A DNA stretch of 64,000 nucleotides from CBDBJR01 sp965206445. Lineage in GTDB: Bacteria; Pseudomonadota; Gammaproteobacteria; Arenicellales; Poriferihabitantaceae. The stretch covers positions 1,364,001-1,428,000 of the forward strand of contig CBDBJR010000002.1 in NCBI GenBank assembly GCA_965206445.1. Direction: 5' to 3'. The notes below the pieces were generated by a model. The model was not told the DNA's origin and did not search any database. It was given only the letters and a program-made list of their open reading frames with translations. The translations under genes and the position numbers were made by a program. Below, piece after piece: positions 1-9,211 of the stretch (position 1 is its first letter; every line of letters begins with the position of its first letter).

Positions 1-92
1 ATCTGCGGCGGATGGACCAGCGCGAGATCGAATGGGACGACGAGGTGTTTTTGAGCTGGGAGCGCGCGAGCACGATCATACTGCGCCAATGA
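1..92 (+). CDS. PotA/PotG-like ABC ATPase, C-terminal end (partial)
   Basis: Only the last 29 codons are in the window, in the frame starting at base 3 and ending with TGA at 90-92. The residues, including DDEVFLSWERAST, resemble the C-terminal regulatory domain of polyamine-importer ATPases, which commonly ends in a V-x-L-S-W-type strand. The stop overlaps the ATG of the next gene (ATGA at 89-92), so it is the upstream member of the pot-like operon that follows. The ATPase core lies outside the window, so the assignment rests on context and this short tail. Confidence 0.6.
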   Translation, partial: LRRMDQREIEWDDEVFLSWERASTIILRQ

Positions 93-1048
93 ATCAACCG
101 ACAGCAGCGGTAGCGGTGCCGTCGCCCGGCTGGCGGCAGGGGTTGAAAAACTATCGGCCGGACTGGCGGCGGGTCGTGATCTTTATCCCGTTTTTCTGGC
201 TGTTGCTGTTTTTTCTGTCGCCGTTTTTCATTGTACTGAAAATCAGTATGGCGGAGGCGATAATTGCCAGCCCGCCCTTTTCCCCGATGTTTAACTGGCT
301 CGATGGCGGTGCCATCACGGTCCGCCTGATATTCGATAATTTTGCCTACCTTTGGCAGGACAGTCTGTACATCGATACCTATCTCAACTCGCTCAAAATT
401 TCAAGCCTGTCGACGCTGCTGTGCCTGTTGATCGGCTATCCGATTGCCTACGGCATCGTTCGGGCATCGTCGGTGACCACCAGAAATATCCTGCTGCTGC
501 TGGTGATATTGCCGTTCTGGACGTCGTTTTTGCTGCGCGTGTACGCCTGGATCGGGCTGCTGGCAGACCGTGGCACGATCAATAATCTGTTGATCTGGGC
601 CGGGCTTATCGACACCCCGATTCGGATGCTGTATTCGGAATTCGCGGTATTTGTCGGGATTGTCTATACCTATGTGCCGTTTATGATTCTGCCGTTGTAC
701 GCCAATATGGAAAAGCTCGATATGAGTCTGCACGAGGCGGCGGCGGACCTCGGGGCGCGTCCGTTCTGGGTGTTTGTGACGGTCACTATACCGCTAACGC
801 TGCCGGGCATCATCGCCGGCTCGCTGCTGGTTTTTATTCCGGCGACCGGTGAGTTTGTGATCCCGGATTTACTGGGCGGCGGCAATGTATTGATGATCGG
901 GCGCGTGCTGTACAGCGAATTCGACTCCAACTATGACTGGCCGGTGGCGTCTGCGGTCGCTATTGCGCTGTTGCTGGTGCTGGTGGTGCCGATGATGTTC
1001 TATCAACATGTGCAGGGCAAGGAACTCGAGGCCGGGCAGAGTGGGTAG
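89..1048 (+). CDS. potH: Spermidine/putrescine-type ABC transporter permease (PotH-like)
   Basis: Inner-membrane permease of 319 aa, one of two subunits forming the channel of a polyamine-type importer. I chose ATG 89 because it overlaps the upstream ATPase stop in an ATGA coupling; the longer frame from base 32 would overlap that gene. Hydrophobic segments begin at VVIFIPFFWLLLFF, and the cytoplasmic EAA loop reads EAAADLGARPFWVF followed by TIPLTLPG, which docks on the ATPase. Family members import putrescine, spermidine or related amines. Here the neighbouring Rieske/amine-oxidase genes at 17-20 kb, originally adjacent on the evidence of the duplicated flank, suggest an amine or methylated amine. 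The exact substrate cannot be read from the permease. Confidence 0.88.
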   Translation: MNQPTAAVAVPSPGWRQGLKNYRPDWRRVVIFIPFFWLLLFFLSPFFIVLKISMAEAIIASPPFSPMFNWLDGGAITVRLIFDNFAYLWQDSLYIDTYLNSLKISSLSTLLCLLIGYPIAYGIVRASSVTTRNILLLLVILPFWTSFLLRVYAWIGLLADRGTINNLLIWAGLIDTPIRMLYSEFAVFVGIVYTYVPFMILPLYANMEKLDMSLHEAAADLGARPFWVFVTVTIPLTLPGIIAGSLLVFIPATGEFVIPDLLGGGNVLMIGRVLYSEFDSNYDWPVASAVAIALLLVLVVPMMFYQHVQGKELEAGQSG

Positions 1049-1057
1049 AGGGACGGC

Positions 1058-1894
1058 ATGAGGCGGGAAAAACAGCGCTCGACCTTTTTGTTTTCATGCC
1101 TGTGTTTCGGCATGGCTTTTTTGTATATCCCGATGCTGCTGTTGGTGATTTATTCGTTCAATTATTCGAGCGTGGTGTCGATCTGGGGCGGGTTTTCACT
1201 GCGCTGGTATGTCGTGCTGTTTAAAAATCAAGAGGCGTGGAATGCGCTGGCGCTGAGTTTGAAAATCGCGTTGATGAACGCCACGTTTGCCACGCTGCTC
1301 GGCACGATGGCCGGGCTGGCGCTGGTGCGGGCCGGCCGGTTTCGCGGCCGGACGCTGTTTACCGGCATGATTACTGCGCCGCTGGTGCTGCCGGAGGTGA
1401 TCATCGGATTGTCGTTGCTGCTGCTGTTTATTACGCTGAACGGCAGCATCGGTTGGCCGTCAAAACGCGGCATGGCGACGATTACGATCGCGCATATTAC
1501 CTTTTCCCTGGCGTATGTCGCGATCATTATCCAGGGTCGGCTGGCCGGTATGGGGCAGGAACTGGAGGAAGCGGCGCAGGATCTGGGCGCCCGGCCGCTG
1601 CGGGTATTGCTCGATATTACGCTGCCGCGGCTGGCGCCCGGCATGTTGGCCGGCTGGCTGCTGGCTTTTACGTTGTCGCTGGATGATCTGGTGATTGCCA
1701 GTTTTGTTTCCGGGCCCGGCGCAACCACACTGCCGATGCTGATTTATTCGCGCATCCGTCTGGGTCTGAGTCCGGACGTCAACGCGCTGGCGGCGATCAT
1801 CATCGTCACAGTCGCAATTGGTGTGACCCTGTCCGCCTGGCTGATGTTCCGGCAGCAAAAGCAGCGCGACCAGGAAATGCAGCCCGCCCGCTGA
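1058..1894 (+). CDS. potI: Spermidine/putrescine-type ABC transporter permease (PotI-like)
   Basis: Second permease subunit, 278 aa, starting 9 bp after potH. Several membrane segments are visible, and the EAA loop reads EEAAQDLGARPLRVLLDITL, the contact for the nucleotide-binding subunit. With the preceding permease and ATPase it completes an importer lacking only a binding protein, which is not seen downstream. Its last ~45 codons are duplicated at 17182-17314 in a frameshifted copy, and a further 30-bp piece occurs at 11396-11425. This marks the 3' end of the gene as a repeated insertion or recombination point. Confidence 0.88.
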   Translation: MRREKQRSTFLFSCLCFGMAFLYIPMLLLVIYSFNYSSVVSIWGGFSLRWYVVLFKNQEAWNALALSLKIALMNATFATLLGTMAGLALVRAGRFRGRTLFTGMITAPLVLPEVIIGLSLLLLFITLNGSIGWPSKRGMATITIAHITFSLAYVAIIIQGRLAGMGQELEEAAQDLGARPLRVLLDITLPRLAPGMLAGWLLAFTLSLDDLVIASFVSGPGATTLPMLIYSRIRLGLSPDVNALAAIIIVTVAIGVTLSAWLMFRQQKQRDQEMQPAR

Positions 1895-1971
1895 GCGCAG
1901 GCAACCGACGCAGCTACGCCGGCATCCGGTTCAGCTCGGCCACGCTGCCCGGCTGAGGCTGTTCGCTCAGG
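1760..1971. repeat. Left copy of 212-bp direct repeat (potI end plus Rieske-gene end)
   Basis: This stretch, covering the 3' end of potI, the spacer and the 3' end of a Rieske gene, recurs in the same orientation at 17182-17393 with scattered mismatches and a few small indels. Here potI is intact and the Rieske end is a remnant; in the right copy the reverse holds. The two copies bracket about 15 kb of minus-strand genes. Confidence 0.92.
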
Positions 1972-1975
1972 ATGG
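1914..1975 (-). pseudogene. Remnant of the Rieske-fusion gene C-terminus
   Basis: Read on the minus strand this encodes LSEQPQPGSVAELNRMPA followed by a stop, nearly identical to the C-terminus of the intact TetR-Rieske protein at 17336-19135 (LSEPPQPGSVAELNRMLA). Homology stops abruptly near 1975. It shows that the Rieske gene originally lay convergent to potI, before the 15-kb block was inserted. Confidence 0.85.
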
Positions 1976-1997
1976 TTACCGAATATGAGGTATGAGC

Positions 1998-3005
1998 TCA
2001 CATTTTCTTATGCCCGGTGAGCGTGGGCGAAATTATCGGCTTGACAAAACTTAGTGCCGTGTCCGGCAGCATCGTTTTTTTCTTGTAGGCGAACACCATT
2101 GTCCTATGACCTAATATGTAGTCTCCTATAGTCGTGAAATGAGTCTTCCACCAGTCAAGTGAAGTTGAATGGCAGAGAACACTTAACTCAGGTAGAAACA
2201 CCTTTGGATTGCATTCAACCACCACCTCATATCCATTTGTATAAAGATAATCAGCAATCTCATTTCGCGTTGGGCGCCACTTTTTAACTGGCCCCCATGA
2301 AGTTTGTATTATGTCCTTGGATTCGCTTGGGTGGCTATCAGGCCACTTGGTATCAATCACTAGACATTCGTTGTTTATAGATGCAATTGTATTAAAAAAT
2401 CTTGCTAGCAGCTTTTCTTGATCAGGAAGATGATAAATGATACTCAACAGCATAATCACATCATAATGCTGGGTGTTTTCGTTATCCAGCCAGTCGAATA
2501 TATCTCGTTGTATAAACTTGAAACCTGGATAGTTATATATGGTTTTCAGAAAGTTCGCACGAGCAATAAGTCCTTTTTCCATATCAATTCCTGTTACTCT
2601 TTTAATACCATACTGGGCCAGATTAAGACTCCAGGAACCGTCATTGCACCCCAAATCCAGAAGTGATTTTCCATTTAAACAAATCAATGTCGGAATGGTT
2701 TTTACCAGCATACAATGTCGTAATAAATCTCTATCTATTCTAGATGCCCCCCTCATTCCTATAGGCACATCGTAATAGAAACCCTCTTTTATTTCCCCAA
2801 TACTAAAACCATGAAGAGCTGGAGATGATTCTGTTTTATGCCATTGCTTAACCAGAATTTTAATCAGCCGCCAATAAATGAAACTGACCACGTAAAACAG
2901 CCATACAAGGCTATGATGTAATGCCATAGATATATTACGTAGAATTAGTTTTTTGAATTTTGTTATTCCAGTAAAATTTTGACCAAAAAGTTTTATTTTT
3001 TTCAT
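1998..3005 (-). CDS. Class I SAM-dependent methyltransferase
   Basis: 335 aa if started at ATG 3005 (MKKIKLFGQN); the open frame reaches back to 3077 but that extension runs through the promoter-like repeat and is rejected. The SAM-binding motif I is SLLDLGCNDGSWSLNLAQYG, followed by an acidic strand VTGIDM and a later DVIMLLSIIYHL, typical of the UbiG/SmtA-like fold. The N-terminus has a hydrophobic stretch (SLVWLFYVVSFIYWRL), possibly a membrane anchor. The gene is much richer in A+T than its neighbours, which suggests acquisition. Substrate unknown; a lipid or sugar O-methyltransferase is possible. Repeat copy 1 would place its promoter about 44 bp upstream of the start. Confidence 0.75.
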   Translation of the reverse strand: MKKIKLFGQNFTGITKFKKLILRNISMALHHSLVWLFYVVSFIYWRLIKILVKQWHKTESSPALHGFSIGEIKEGFYYDVPIGMRGASRIDRDLLRHCMLVKTIPTLICLNGKSLLDLGCNDGSWSLNLAQYGIKRVTGIDMEKGLIARANFLKTIYNYPGFKFIQRDIFDWLDNENTQHYDVIMLLSIIYHLPDQEKLLARFFNTIASINNECLVIDTKWPDSHPSESKDIIQTSWGPVKKWRPTRNEIADYLYTNGYEVVVECNPKVFLPELSVLCHSTSLDWWKTHFTTIGDYILGHRTMVFAYKKKTMLPDTALSFVKPIISPTLTGHKKM

Positions 3006-3048
3006 AAAAATCTGCAATTCCAAGGTTATCGTGTATTTAAGTATGGGG

Positions 3049-3077
3049 AAGATAATCGATCTTTTTCCCAAAATCAA
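3049..3077 (-). promoter_or_regulatory. Promoter-like repeat, copy 1
   Basis: On the minus strand: TTGATT (3072-3077), a 17-bp spacer beginning TTGGGAAAAAG, then TATCTT (3049-3054). It matches six other copies in the window and lies about 44 bp before the methyltransferase start. This copy lacks the inverted-repeat half-site found just upstream of the -35 in most others, and its spacer is the most diverged. Confidence 0.65.
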
Positions 3078-3156
3078 GAAGCGCCGTCGCTCCGATCATC
3101 GCGCGTGTACTCGACAATCTGCGGAACCATGCAGGTCGCCTGGTCCGCGCTGGCAT

Positions 3157-3993
3157 TCAGTCGGCTTTACCGGTATCGAAAAACGCGTTTATCTCGGCGA
3201 AGCCGATTGCCGAATCGGCGAAGGTGAAACTGCCACGGTCTTGCACTTCGCTTGCCGCCTGCACAAACGCGCCGTAGGCGGTGCGGGCGAAGGCGGCACC
3301 GACGCTGATGCGCTTGACACCTGCCGATGCCAGCTCGTCCACGCTGAACTTTCTGCCCGGCAAACCCATGACCACGTTGACCGGCTTATCGACCTCGGCA
3401 CACACGCTCCGTATCGCATCGAGGTCACGCAATCCCGGCGCGTAGAGCACGTCCGCACCTGCCTGAGAAAAGGCCTGCAAGCGCCGAATCGTATCCTTGA
3501 GGTCGTGTCGCCCCCAGAGGAAATTTTCGCAGCGGGCGGTAAGCACGAAATCATGCGACAACGAGCGACTGGCCTCTGCGGCGGCCACGATGCGCTCGAC
3601 TGCGAGATCGAAGTCGTATATCGGGTTATCCGGGTACCCGCTATGATCCTCGATCGAACAACCCGCGAGCCCGGTGGCGGCAGCCGCCATCACGCATTCG
3701 CTGACTTGTAGCGGCGCATCGCCGAAGCCTTTCTCGAGATCAGCCGAAACCGGCAACGGGGTTGCCGCTACGATGCAGCGACAATGATCGAGCGTTTCTT
3801 CAAGCGTCGCGGTACCTTCCACCCGGCCGAGCGCGAAGGCCATGCCGGCACTGGTGGTGGCCAGCGCCTCGAAACCCATCGCCGCGAGAATGCGCGCCGA
3901 ACCCACGTCCCAGGGATTGGGGATGACAAAGGCACCCTCTCGCTGATGCAACTGCCGCAGCTGTTCACCCGGGCCTGAAAAAGTATCACTCAT
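3157..3993 (-). CDS. Isocitrate lyase/PEP phosphomutase family enzyme
   Basis: 278 aa from ATG 3993, which has AGGAG about 10 bp upstream; the 87-bp longer frame is rejected. The TIM-barrel family cleaves or forms C-C or P-C bonds next to 2-oxo acids using Mg2+. Visible landmarks are IPNPWDVGSARIL near the N-terminus, the metal-binding PVSADLEKGFGD, SIEDHSG, and ARCENFLWGRHDL. It lacks the KKCGH active-site loop of true isocitrate and methylisocitrate lyases, so an oxaloacetate-decarboxylase-like or uncharacterised lyase activity is more likely. It is the last gene of the DHPS-type operon, 47 bp after the dehydrogenase, and may act on a downstream oxo-acid. Confidence 0.72.
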   Translation of the reverse strand: MSDTFSGPGEQLRQLHQREGAFVIPNPWDVGSARILAAMGFEALATTSAGMAFALGRVEGTATLEETLDHCRCIVAATPLPVSADLEKGFGDAPLQVSECVMAAAATGLAGCSIEDHSGYPDNPIYDFDLAVERIVAAAEASRSLSHDFVLTARCENFLWGRHDLKDTIRRLQAFSQAGADVLYAPGLRDLDAIRSVCAEVDKPVNVVMGLPGRKFSVDELASAGVKRISVGAAFARTAYGAFVQAASEVQDRGSFTFADSAIGFAEINAFFDTGKAD

Positions 3994-4040
3994 CCGGTTA
4001 TGGCTCCTGTTCGCAATCGCTCCGGTGGTTACAGATAGTG

Positions 4041-5036
4041 TCAAAAGCCCGTTTGCAACACGATTTTGGGTGCCGCGCACTGCCCCTGCAACAATTCGCT
4101 GAAAGCATTTGCGCCGGCGGCCAGTGGTCGCTGTTCGACCCAGCCGAGATCACCGAGCGCGCCCCTGTACAGTTTATGCAGGGTGGCGCGTAAATCGACC
4201 GGCGTGTAGGTGTAGGTACCGATAAAGGTAATTTCGCGCAGCGTCATCGCGCGCACGTCCATCGAGCCCTTGTTGTCCATCAAGCCGATGTGCACGATGA
4301 CGCCACCCGAGCGACAGGCAGGCACGGCCTGTTCGCGCGTGACCGCGCCACCGACGGCATCGAATACGCAATCGAAATGTTGTGGACCGGCGCTTTCGGC
4401 AAGCGGATCCAGCAGCGTGAAATCGCAGTACTGTTCGACCAGCTTGCGGCGCAGCGGGTTGGTTTCGGCCAGGACAATCTCTTCGACGCCCTTGTCGCGC
4501 AGTATCAGGGCAGTCAACAGCCCTACCGAGCCGGCACCCATTACCAGCGCACGGGCCTCGCTCATCGGTCGGCTGATTACACGCTCGGCCAGCAACACGG
4601 CGTGCAATCCGGTGGCGCCCGGTTCGGTCAGCGCAGCGTGTGCACTCGGCATGCCGTTGGGCACCTCAATCAGGTTGCGCTCCGGCATGGCGATCTTTTC
4701 GGCAAAAGCCCCGGCCCGGTACATCCCGATCAGGTCGCGTTTTGCACACAGGTTCTGCCGTCCGCCCAGGCAGTCGTTGCAAACACCGCAGGCGATCAGC
4801 GGGTTCAATACCACGCGCTTACCGCTCGCCGCGCCTTGCAACACGGTACCCACGGCTTCATGCCCGAGGATTAACGGCGGCACGCGGCGTTCATCGTGCC
4901 CGAGATAGGCATGCATGTCGGAACCGCAAATCCCCACCGAGTCGATGGCGACCAGTACATCACCGGCTTGTGCCACGGGTTCCGGTTCGTCGCGATAGGT
5001 CATTTCCTCGTTCGCGGTGTATACCAGTGCTTTCAT
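4041..5036 (-). CDS. Zinc-dependent MDR alcohol dehydrogenase (possible DHPS 2-dehydrogenase)
   Basis: 331 aa from ATG 5036 (MKALVYTANE). Catalytic-zinc region GICGSD (Cys37) and GHE (His59-Glu60); structural-zinc cysteines 83, 86, 89 and 97 in CGVCNDCLGGRQNLC; nucleotide-binding loop VMGAGSVGLL. The family oxidises secondary alcohols with NAD(P)+. It lies 13 bp after an SDR and downstream of an HpsN-like gene. In characterised DHPS degraders a pair of dehydrogenases (HpsO, HpsP) interconverts the DHPS enantiomers through the 2-ketone, and this gene with the SDR would match that pair. The substrate is inferred from context; a polyol or threonine-type substrate remains possible. Confidence 0.75.
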   Translation of the reverse strand: MKALVYTANEEMTYRDEPEPVAQAGDVLVAIDSVGICGSDMHAYLGHDERRVPPLILGHEAVGTVLQGAASGKRVVLNPLIACGVCNDCLGGRQNLCAKRDLIGMYRAGAFAEKIAMPERNLIEVPNGMPSAHAALTEPGATGLHAVLLAERVISRPMSEARALVMGAGSVGLLTALILRDKGVEEIVLAETNPLRRKLVEQYCDFTLLDPLAESAGPQHFDCVFDAVGGAVTREQAVPACRSGGVIVHIGLMDNKGSMDVRAMTLREITFIGTYTYTPVDLRATLHKLYRGALGDLGWVEQRPLAAGANAFSELLQGQCAAPKIVLQTGF

Positions 5037-5049
5037 TTGGGCAGTGCTT

Positions 5050-5814
5050 TCATTTGGCGGTAAATCCTCCATCGACGGCCAGCGTCTGGCCGGTTATATA
5101 TGCCGATGCCGCAGCGGCAAAGAATACCGTCACGCCCGCGAGATCCGCAAGCGCGCCATTGCGTCCGATCGCGGTCTGTTGCGCAACGCGATCGCGGCTG
5201 CCCGGATCATCAAACACCGGCGCGGTCAGTTCGGTCGGGAAAAAGCCGGGGGCGAGTGCATTGCAGCAAATGCCATAGCGCGACCAGGCCTCCGCCATCG
5301 CCCGCGTCAACTGGCACACGCCGCCCTTGGACGCACCGTAAGCCAGGCCGTTGGTAAACGCCCGCGTCGATTGCAAGGAGGCAATGTTGATCACCCGGCC
5401 ATAGCCGTTGCGGCGCATTTCCGGCACGAATTCGCGGGTGAAGAAAAAGGGCACCGACAGGTTCAGGTTGAGCGTTGCATCCCAGCTTTCGATCGACACC
5501 GACTCGGGCGCTTCACGCCGGTTCAGGCCGGCCGCGTTGACGACGATATCGATGCGAGCGGCGCCGGCCTTGCACTGCGCGGCGACGTCCGCCAGCTGTT
5601 CCCGCTGACCCAGGTCGGCAACGACGTAGGTCGCTTTACCCCGGTCGTTAGCAATCTGCTCGACGGCAGCTTGCAGCTCGCTTTCACGTCGCGCCACCAG
5701 CACTACCCCGGCGCCCGCTTCGGCCAGGAATCCGGCCATGGCGCGACCGATGCCGGAGCTTGCCCCGGTGACCACGGCCTGTTTGCCGTCCAGTTTGAAT
5801 TGATCGAGAATCAT
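5050..5814 (-). CDS. SDR-family oxidoreductase (possible DHPS 2-dehydrogenase)
   Basis: 254 aa, classical short-chain dehydrogenase: cofactor motif TGASSGIG (16-23), NAAG (93-96), catalytic Ser146, Tyr159 and Lys163 (YGASK), and a C-terminal YITGQTLAVDGGF typical of the gluconate-5-dehydrogenase/FabG group. It lies between hpsN (28 bp upstream) and the MDR dehydrogenase, all in one minus-strand run. I infer that it oxidises or reduces the C2 hydroxyl of 2,3-dihydroxypropane-1-sulfonate together with the MDR enzyme, as in described HpsO/HpsP systems. A sugar-acid substrate cannot be excluded. Confidence 0.78.
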   Translation of the reverse strand: MILDQFKLDGKQAVVTGASSGIGRAMAGFLAEAGAGVVLVARRESELQAAVEQIANDRGKATYVVADLGQREQLADVAAQCKAGAARIDIVVNAAGLNRREAPESVSIESWDATLNLNLSVPFFFTREFVPEMRRNGYGRVINIASLQSTRAFTNGLAYGASKGGVCQLTRAMAEAWSRYGICCNALAPGFFPTELTAPVFDDPGSRDRVAQQTAIGRNGALADLAGVTVFFAAAASAYITGQTLAVDGGFTAK

Positions 5815-5842
5815 GGTTCAGCAACCGCCGAAAAACCGCAGT

Positions 5843-7162
<1,320 letters not shown>

Positions 7163-8506
7163 TTATGGAGTAGGGTAGAGGTACTCAGGCAACCACAGGG
7201 CGATCTGCGGGAAGGCAACGATCAGGATCAAGCCGAACAACTGGATGCCCATAAATTGCATCATGCCACCGTAGATATCCTTGAGATCCCATTCCGGCAC
7301 TACCCCCTTCAGAAAATAGGCGGATAGCGCCACTGGCGGCGATAGCCAGGCGGTTTGCAGATTCACCGCTACCAGGATACCGAACCAGGTCAGGTTGAAG
7401 CCGAGTTTGTCGACCACGGGTAACAGGATTGGCACGATGATCAGCACGATTGGCACCCATTCCAGCGGCCAGCCCAGCAGAAAGATCAGCGCCATGATCA
7501 TGAACAGGATCAAATAGGGCGACATATCGAGGGTGATCAGGTACTCGGTCAACATGGTTGGCGTACCGAGACGCGAGAATACCGCACCGAAGAAATTCGA
7601 TGCCGCCACCAGCACCAGGATCAATGCCGAGATTTCGAGTGTCTTGATCAGTGCATTCTTGAAGCCTGCCCAGTGCATCTTGCCGTAAGCGGCGGTCAGC
7701 AGGAAAGCACCGAAGGCGCCCATTCCGGCGGCCTCGGTCGGTGTTGCCCAGCCCAGCAGGATGCTGCCGAGGGCAAAGCCGACCAGCGCGGTGGGCGGCA
7801 CCAGCCCAAGCGCGAACTCTTTCGCCACTACCGCCATGCTTTCCGGTTGCATCTCTTCGGGCAGCGGCGGCCCCAGGGATGGGTCCAGCTTGCAGCGCAG
7901 CAATGCGTAGCCGATATAGAGAGAGGCGAGCATGAATCCCGGAATAATGGCCGCCGCAAACAAATCGGTAACCGGCACTTCGAGAATCGGGCCCATGACC
8001 ACCAGCATGATACTCGGTGGAATCAGGATACCGAGGGTCCCGCCGGCGGTGATCGAGCCGGCGGCGAGTGGCACGTTATAGCCGGATCTGTTCATGGTCT
8101 TGGCCGCCATGATGCCGAGTATGGTCACCGAGGCGCCAACGATACCGGTCGCGGCTGCAAAAATAGTCGACACGAACAGCACGGCGATGTAGAGCGCTCC
8201 GTGGGTGCGTGACAAGGCCAGCTGCACCGCCTTGAACAGGCGTTCCATCAGGCCCGCCTGCTCCATGAGTATCCCCATAAATATAAACAGCGGCACCGCG
8301 GCCAGGGTCTGTTCCAGCATCACACTGGAAAACTGCAGGGTCATCAGATAGAAAACCAGTTGACCAAAACCCCAGTAGCCAAACACCATTCCAAGGAACA
8401 TCAGCGTGAATGAAATCGGGAAACCGATGAAAATCGCGAACAGCATCGCCGCGATCATGAGCGCGCCGATGATCTCGGGTTGGAGATTGATAATTGCGTC
8501 GATCAT
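7163..8506 (-). CDS. TRAP transporter large permease (DctM-like)
   Basis: 447 aa from ATG 8506, which overlaps the stop of the small permease (ATGA); a GTG 9 bp earlier is possible. About 12 membrane segments are apparent, with the family signature GGTLGILIPPSI and LGWATPTEAAGMGAFGA. It uses the sodium gradient to import the solute delivered by the binding protein. It is followed 15 bp later by hpsN, so the likely cargo is DHPS or a related C3 sulfonate (HpsM role in other bacteria). Confidence 0.9.
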   Translation of the reverse strand: MIDAIINLQPEIIGALMIAAMLFAIFIGFPISFTLMFLGMVFGYWGFGQLVFYLMTLQFSSVMLEQTLAAVPLFIFMGILMEQAGLMERLFKAVQLALSRTHGALYIAVLFVSTIFAAATGIVGASVTILGIMAAKTMNRSGYNVPLAAGSITAGGTLGILIPPSIMLVVMGPILEVPVTDLFAAAIIPGFMLASLYIGYALLRCKLDPSLGPPLPEEMQPESMAVVAKEFALGLVPPTALVGFALGSILLGWATPTEAAGMGAFGAFLLTAAYGKMHWAGFKNALIKTLEISALILVLVAASNFFGAVFSRLGTPTMLTEYLITLDMSPYLILFMIMALIFLLGWPLEWVPIVLIIVPILLPVVDKLGFNLTWFGILVAVNLQTAWLSPPVALSAYFLKGVVPEWDLKDIYGGMMQFMGIQLFGLILIVAFPQIALWLPEYLYPTP

Positions 8507-9120
8507 ACCGGCCACCTGCCTTTACGCATGGCGTAAATACTCTTCAGGACTTCGGATATGCCCTGCATTGTGAGGAACACGATACCGATTGGAATGGCAC
8601 TTTTGATCGGGCCTATATGAGGCATCCACGCGGTATCCATGCTGCGTTCACCCCGAAGTACCGCAGTGCTGGCGTAATCAAACGACATGTAGAAAAAAAC
8701 AACCATGCCCGGAAAGAACAGCGCCAGGTAAAGAACCGTATCAACCGTACCCTGGGTGCGCTCAGACCAGTTGCGATACAGGAAGTCGGCGCGGATGTGA
8801 ACGCCGCGCATCAAAGCATATCCGGCACCGAGCATGAACATCGCGCCGTAGCACATTCGACTGATGTCGTAGGCCCACATGGTCGGCGCGACGAAAAATT
8901 TGCGCGCAATGACTTCGTATACCATGGCCAGGCACAAAGGCACCATGAACCAGCATACCGTCCGGCCGATCCACAGGCTTGCTACGTCAATAAAGAGTAT
9001 CGTTTTCGCCATCCACGGGGCCATATCGTCCGGCAGTTTCTCGCCGGGTGCCGCGGAGCGTCGTTCTGCAATCAGTTCGTCGGCGATCTCAAGATCGTCT
9101 GGGTTGACATCATCAGCCAT
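8503..9120 (-). CDS. TRAP transporter small permease (DctQ-like)
   Basis: 205 aa with an acidic cytoplasmic N-terminal extension of about 35 residues, then four hydrophobic segments; the middle contains ISRMCYGAMFMLGAGYALMRGVHIRADFLY, characteristic of DctQ. A strong AGGAGG lies about 10 bp upstream of ATG 9120. It pairs with the downstream DctM-like subunit, with which it overlaps. A hairpin terminator separates it from the binding-protein gene. Confidence 0.88.
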   Translation of the reverse strand: MADDVNPDDLEIADELIAERRSAAPGEKLPDDMAPWMAKTILFIDVASLWIGRTVCWFMVPLCLAMVYEVIARKFFVAPTMWAYDISRMCYGAMFMLGAGYALMRGVHIRADFLYRNWSERTQGTVDTVLYLALFFPGMVVFFYMSFDYASTAVLRGERSMDTAWMPHIGPIKSAIPIGIVFLTMQGISEVLKSIYAMRKGRWPV

Positions 9121-9153
9121 CTGAATCCCCCCTCCTGGTCGAATGCGTTAAAA

Positions 9154-9179
9154 AAAGAGCGGGACCAAGCCCGCTCTTT
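9154..9179 (-). terminator. Intercistronic rho-independent terminator after TRAP binding protein
   Basis: On the minus strand a 10-bp stem (AAAGAGCGGG / CCCGCTCTTT) with a 6-nt loop runs into a T tract. It lies between the binding-protein gene and the small permease, so it probably ends most transcripts after the abundant periplasmic component and lets some read through into the permeases. Confidence 0.85.
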
Positions 9180-9211
9180 GGTTACCGCTTATACCTGCGT
9201 TATACAAATCC

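Noticed and set aside
3157..3993. Sulfolactate-cleaving enzyme of the DHPS pathway
   Set aside because: It belongs to the ICL/PEP-mutase family, unrelated to SuyAB, XSC or CuyA; only its position suggests a link.
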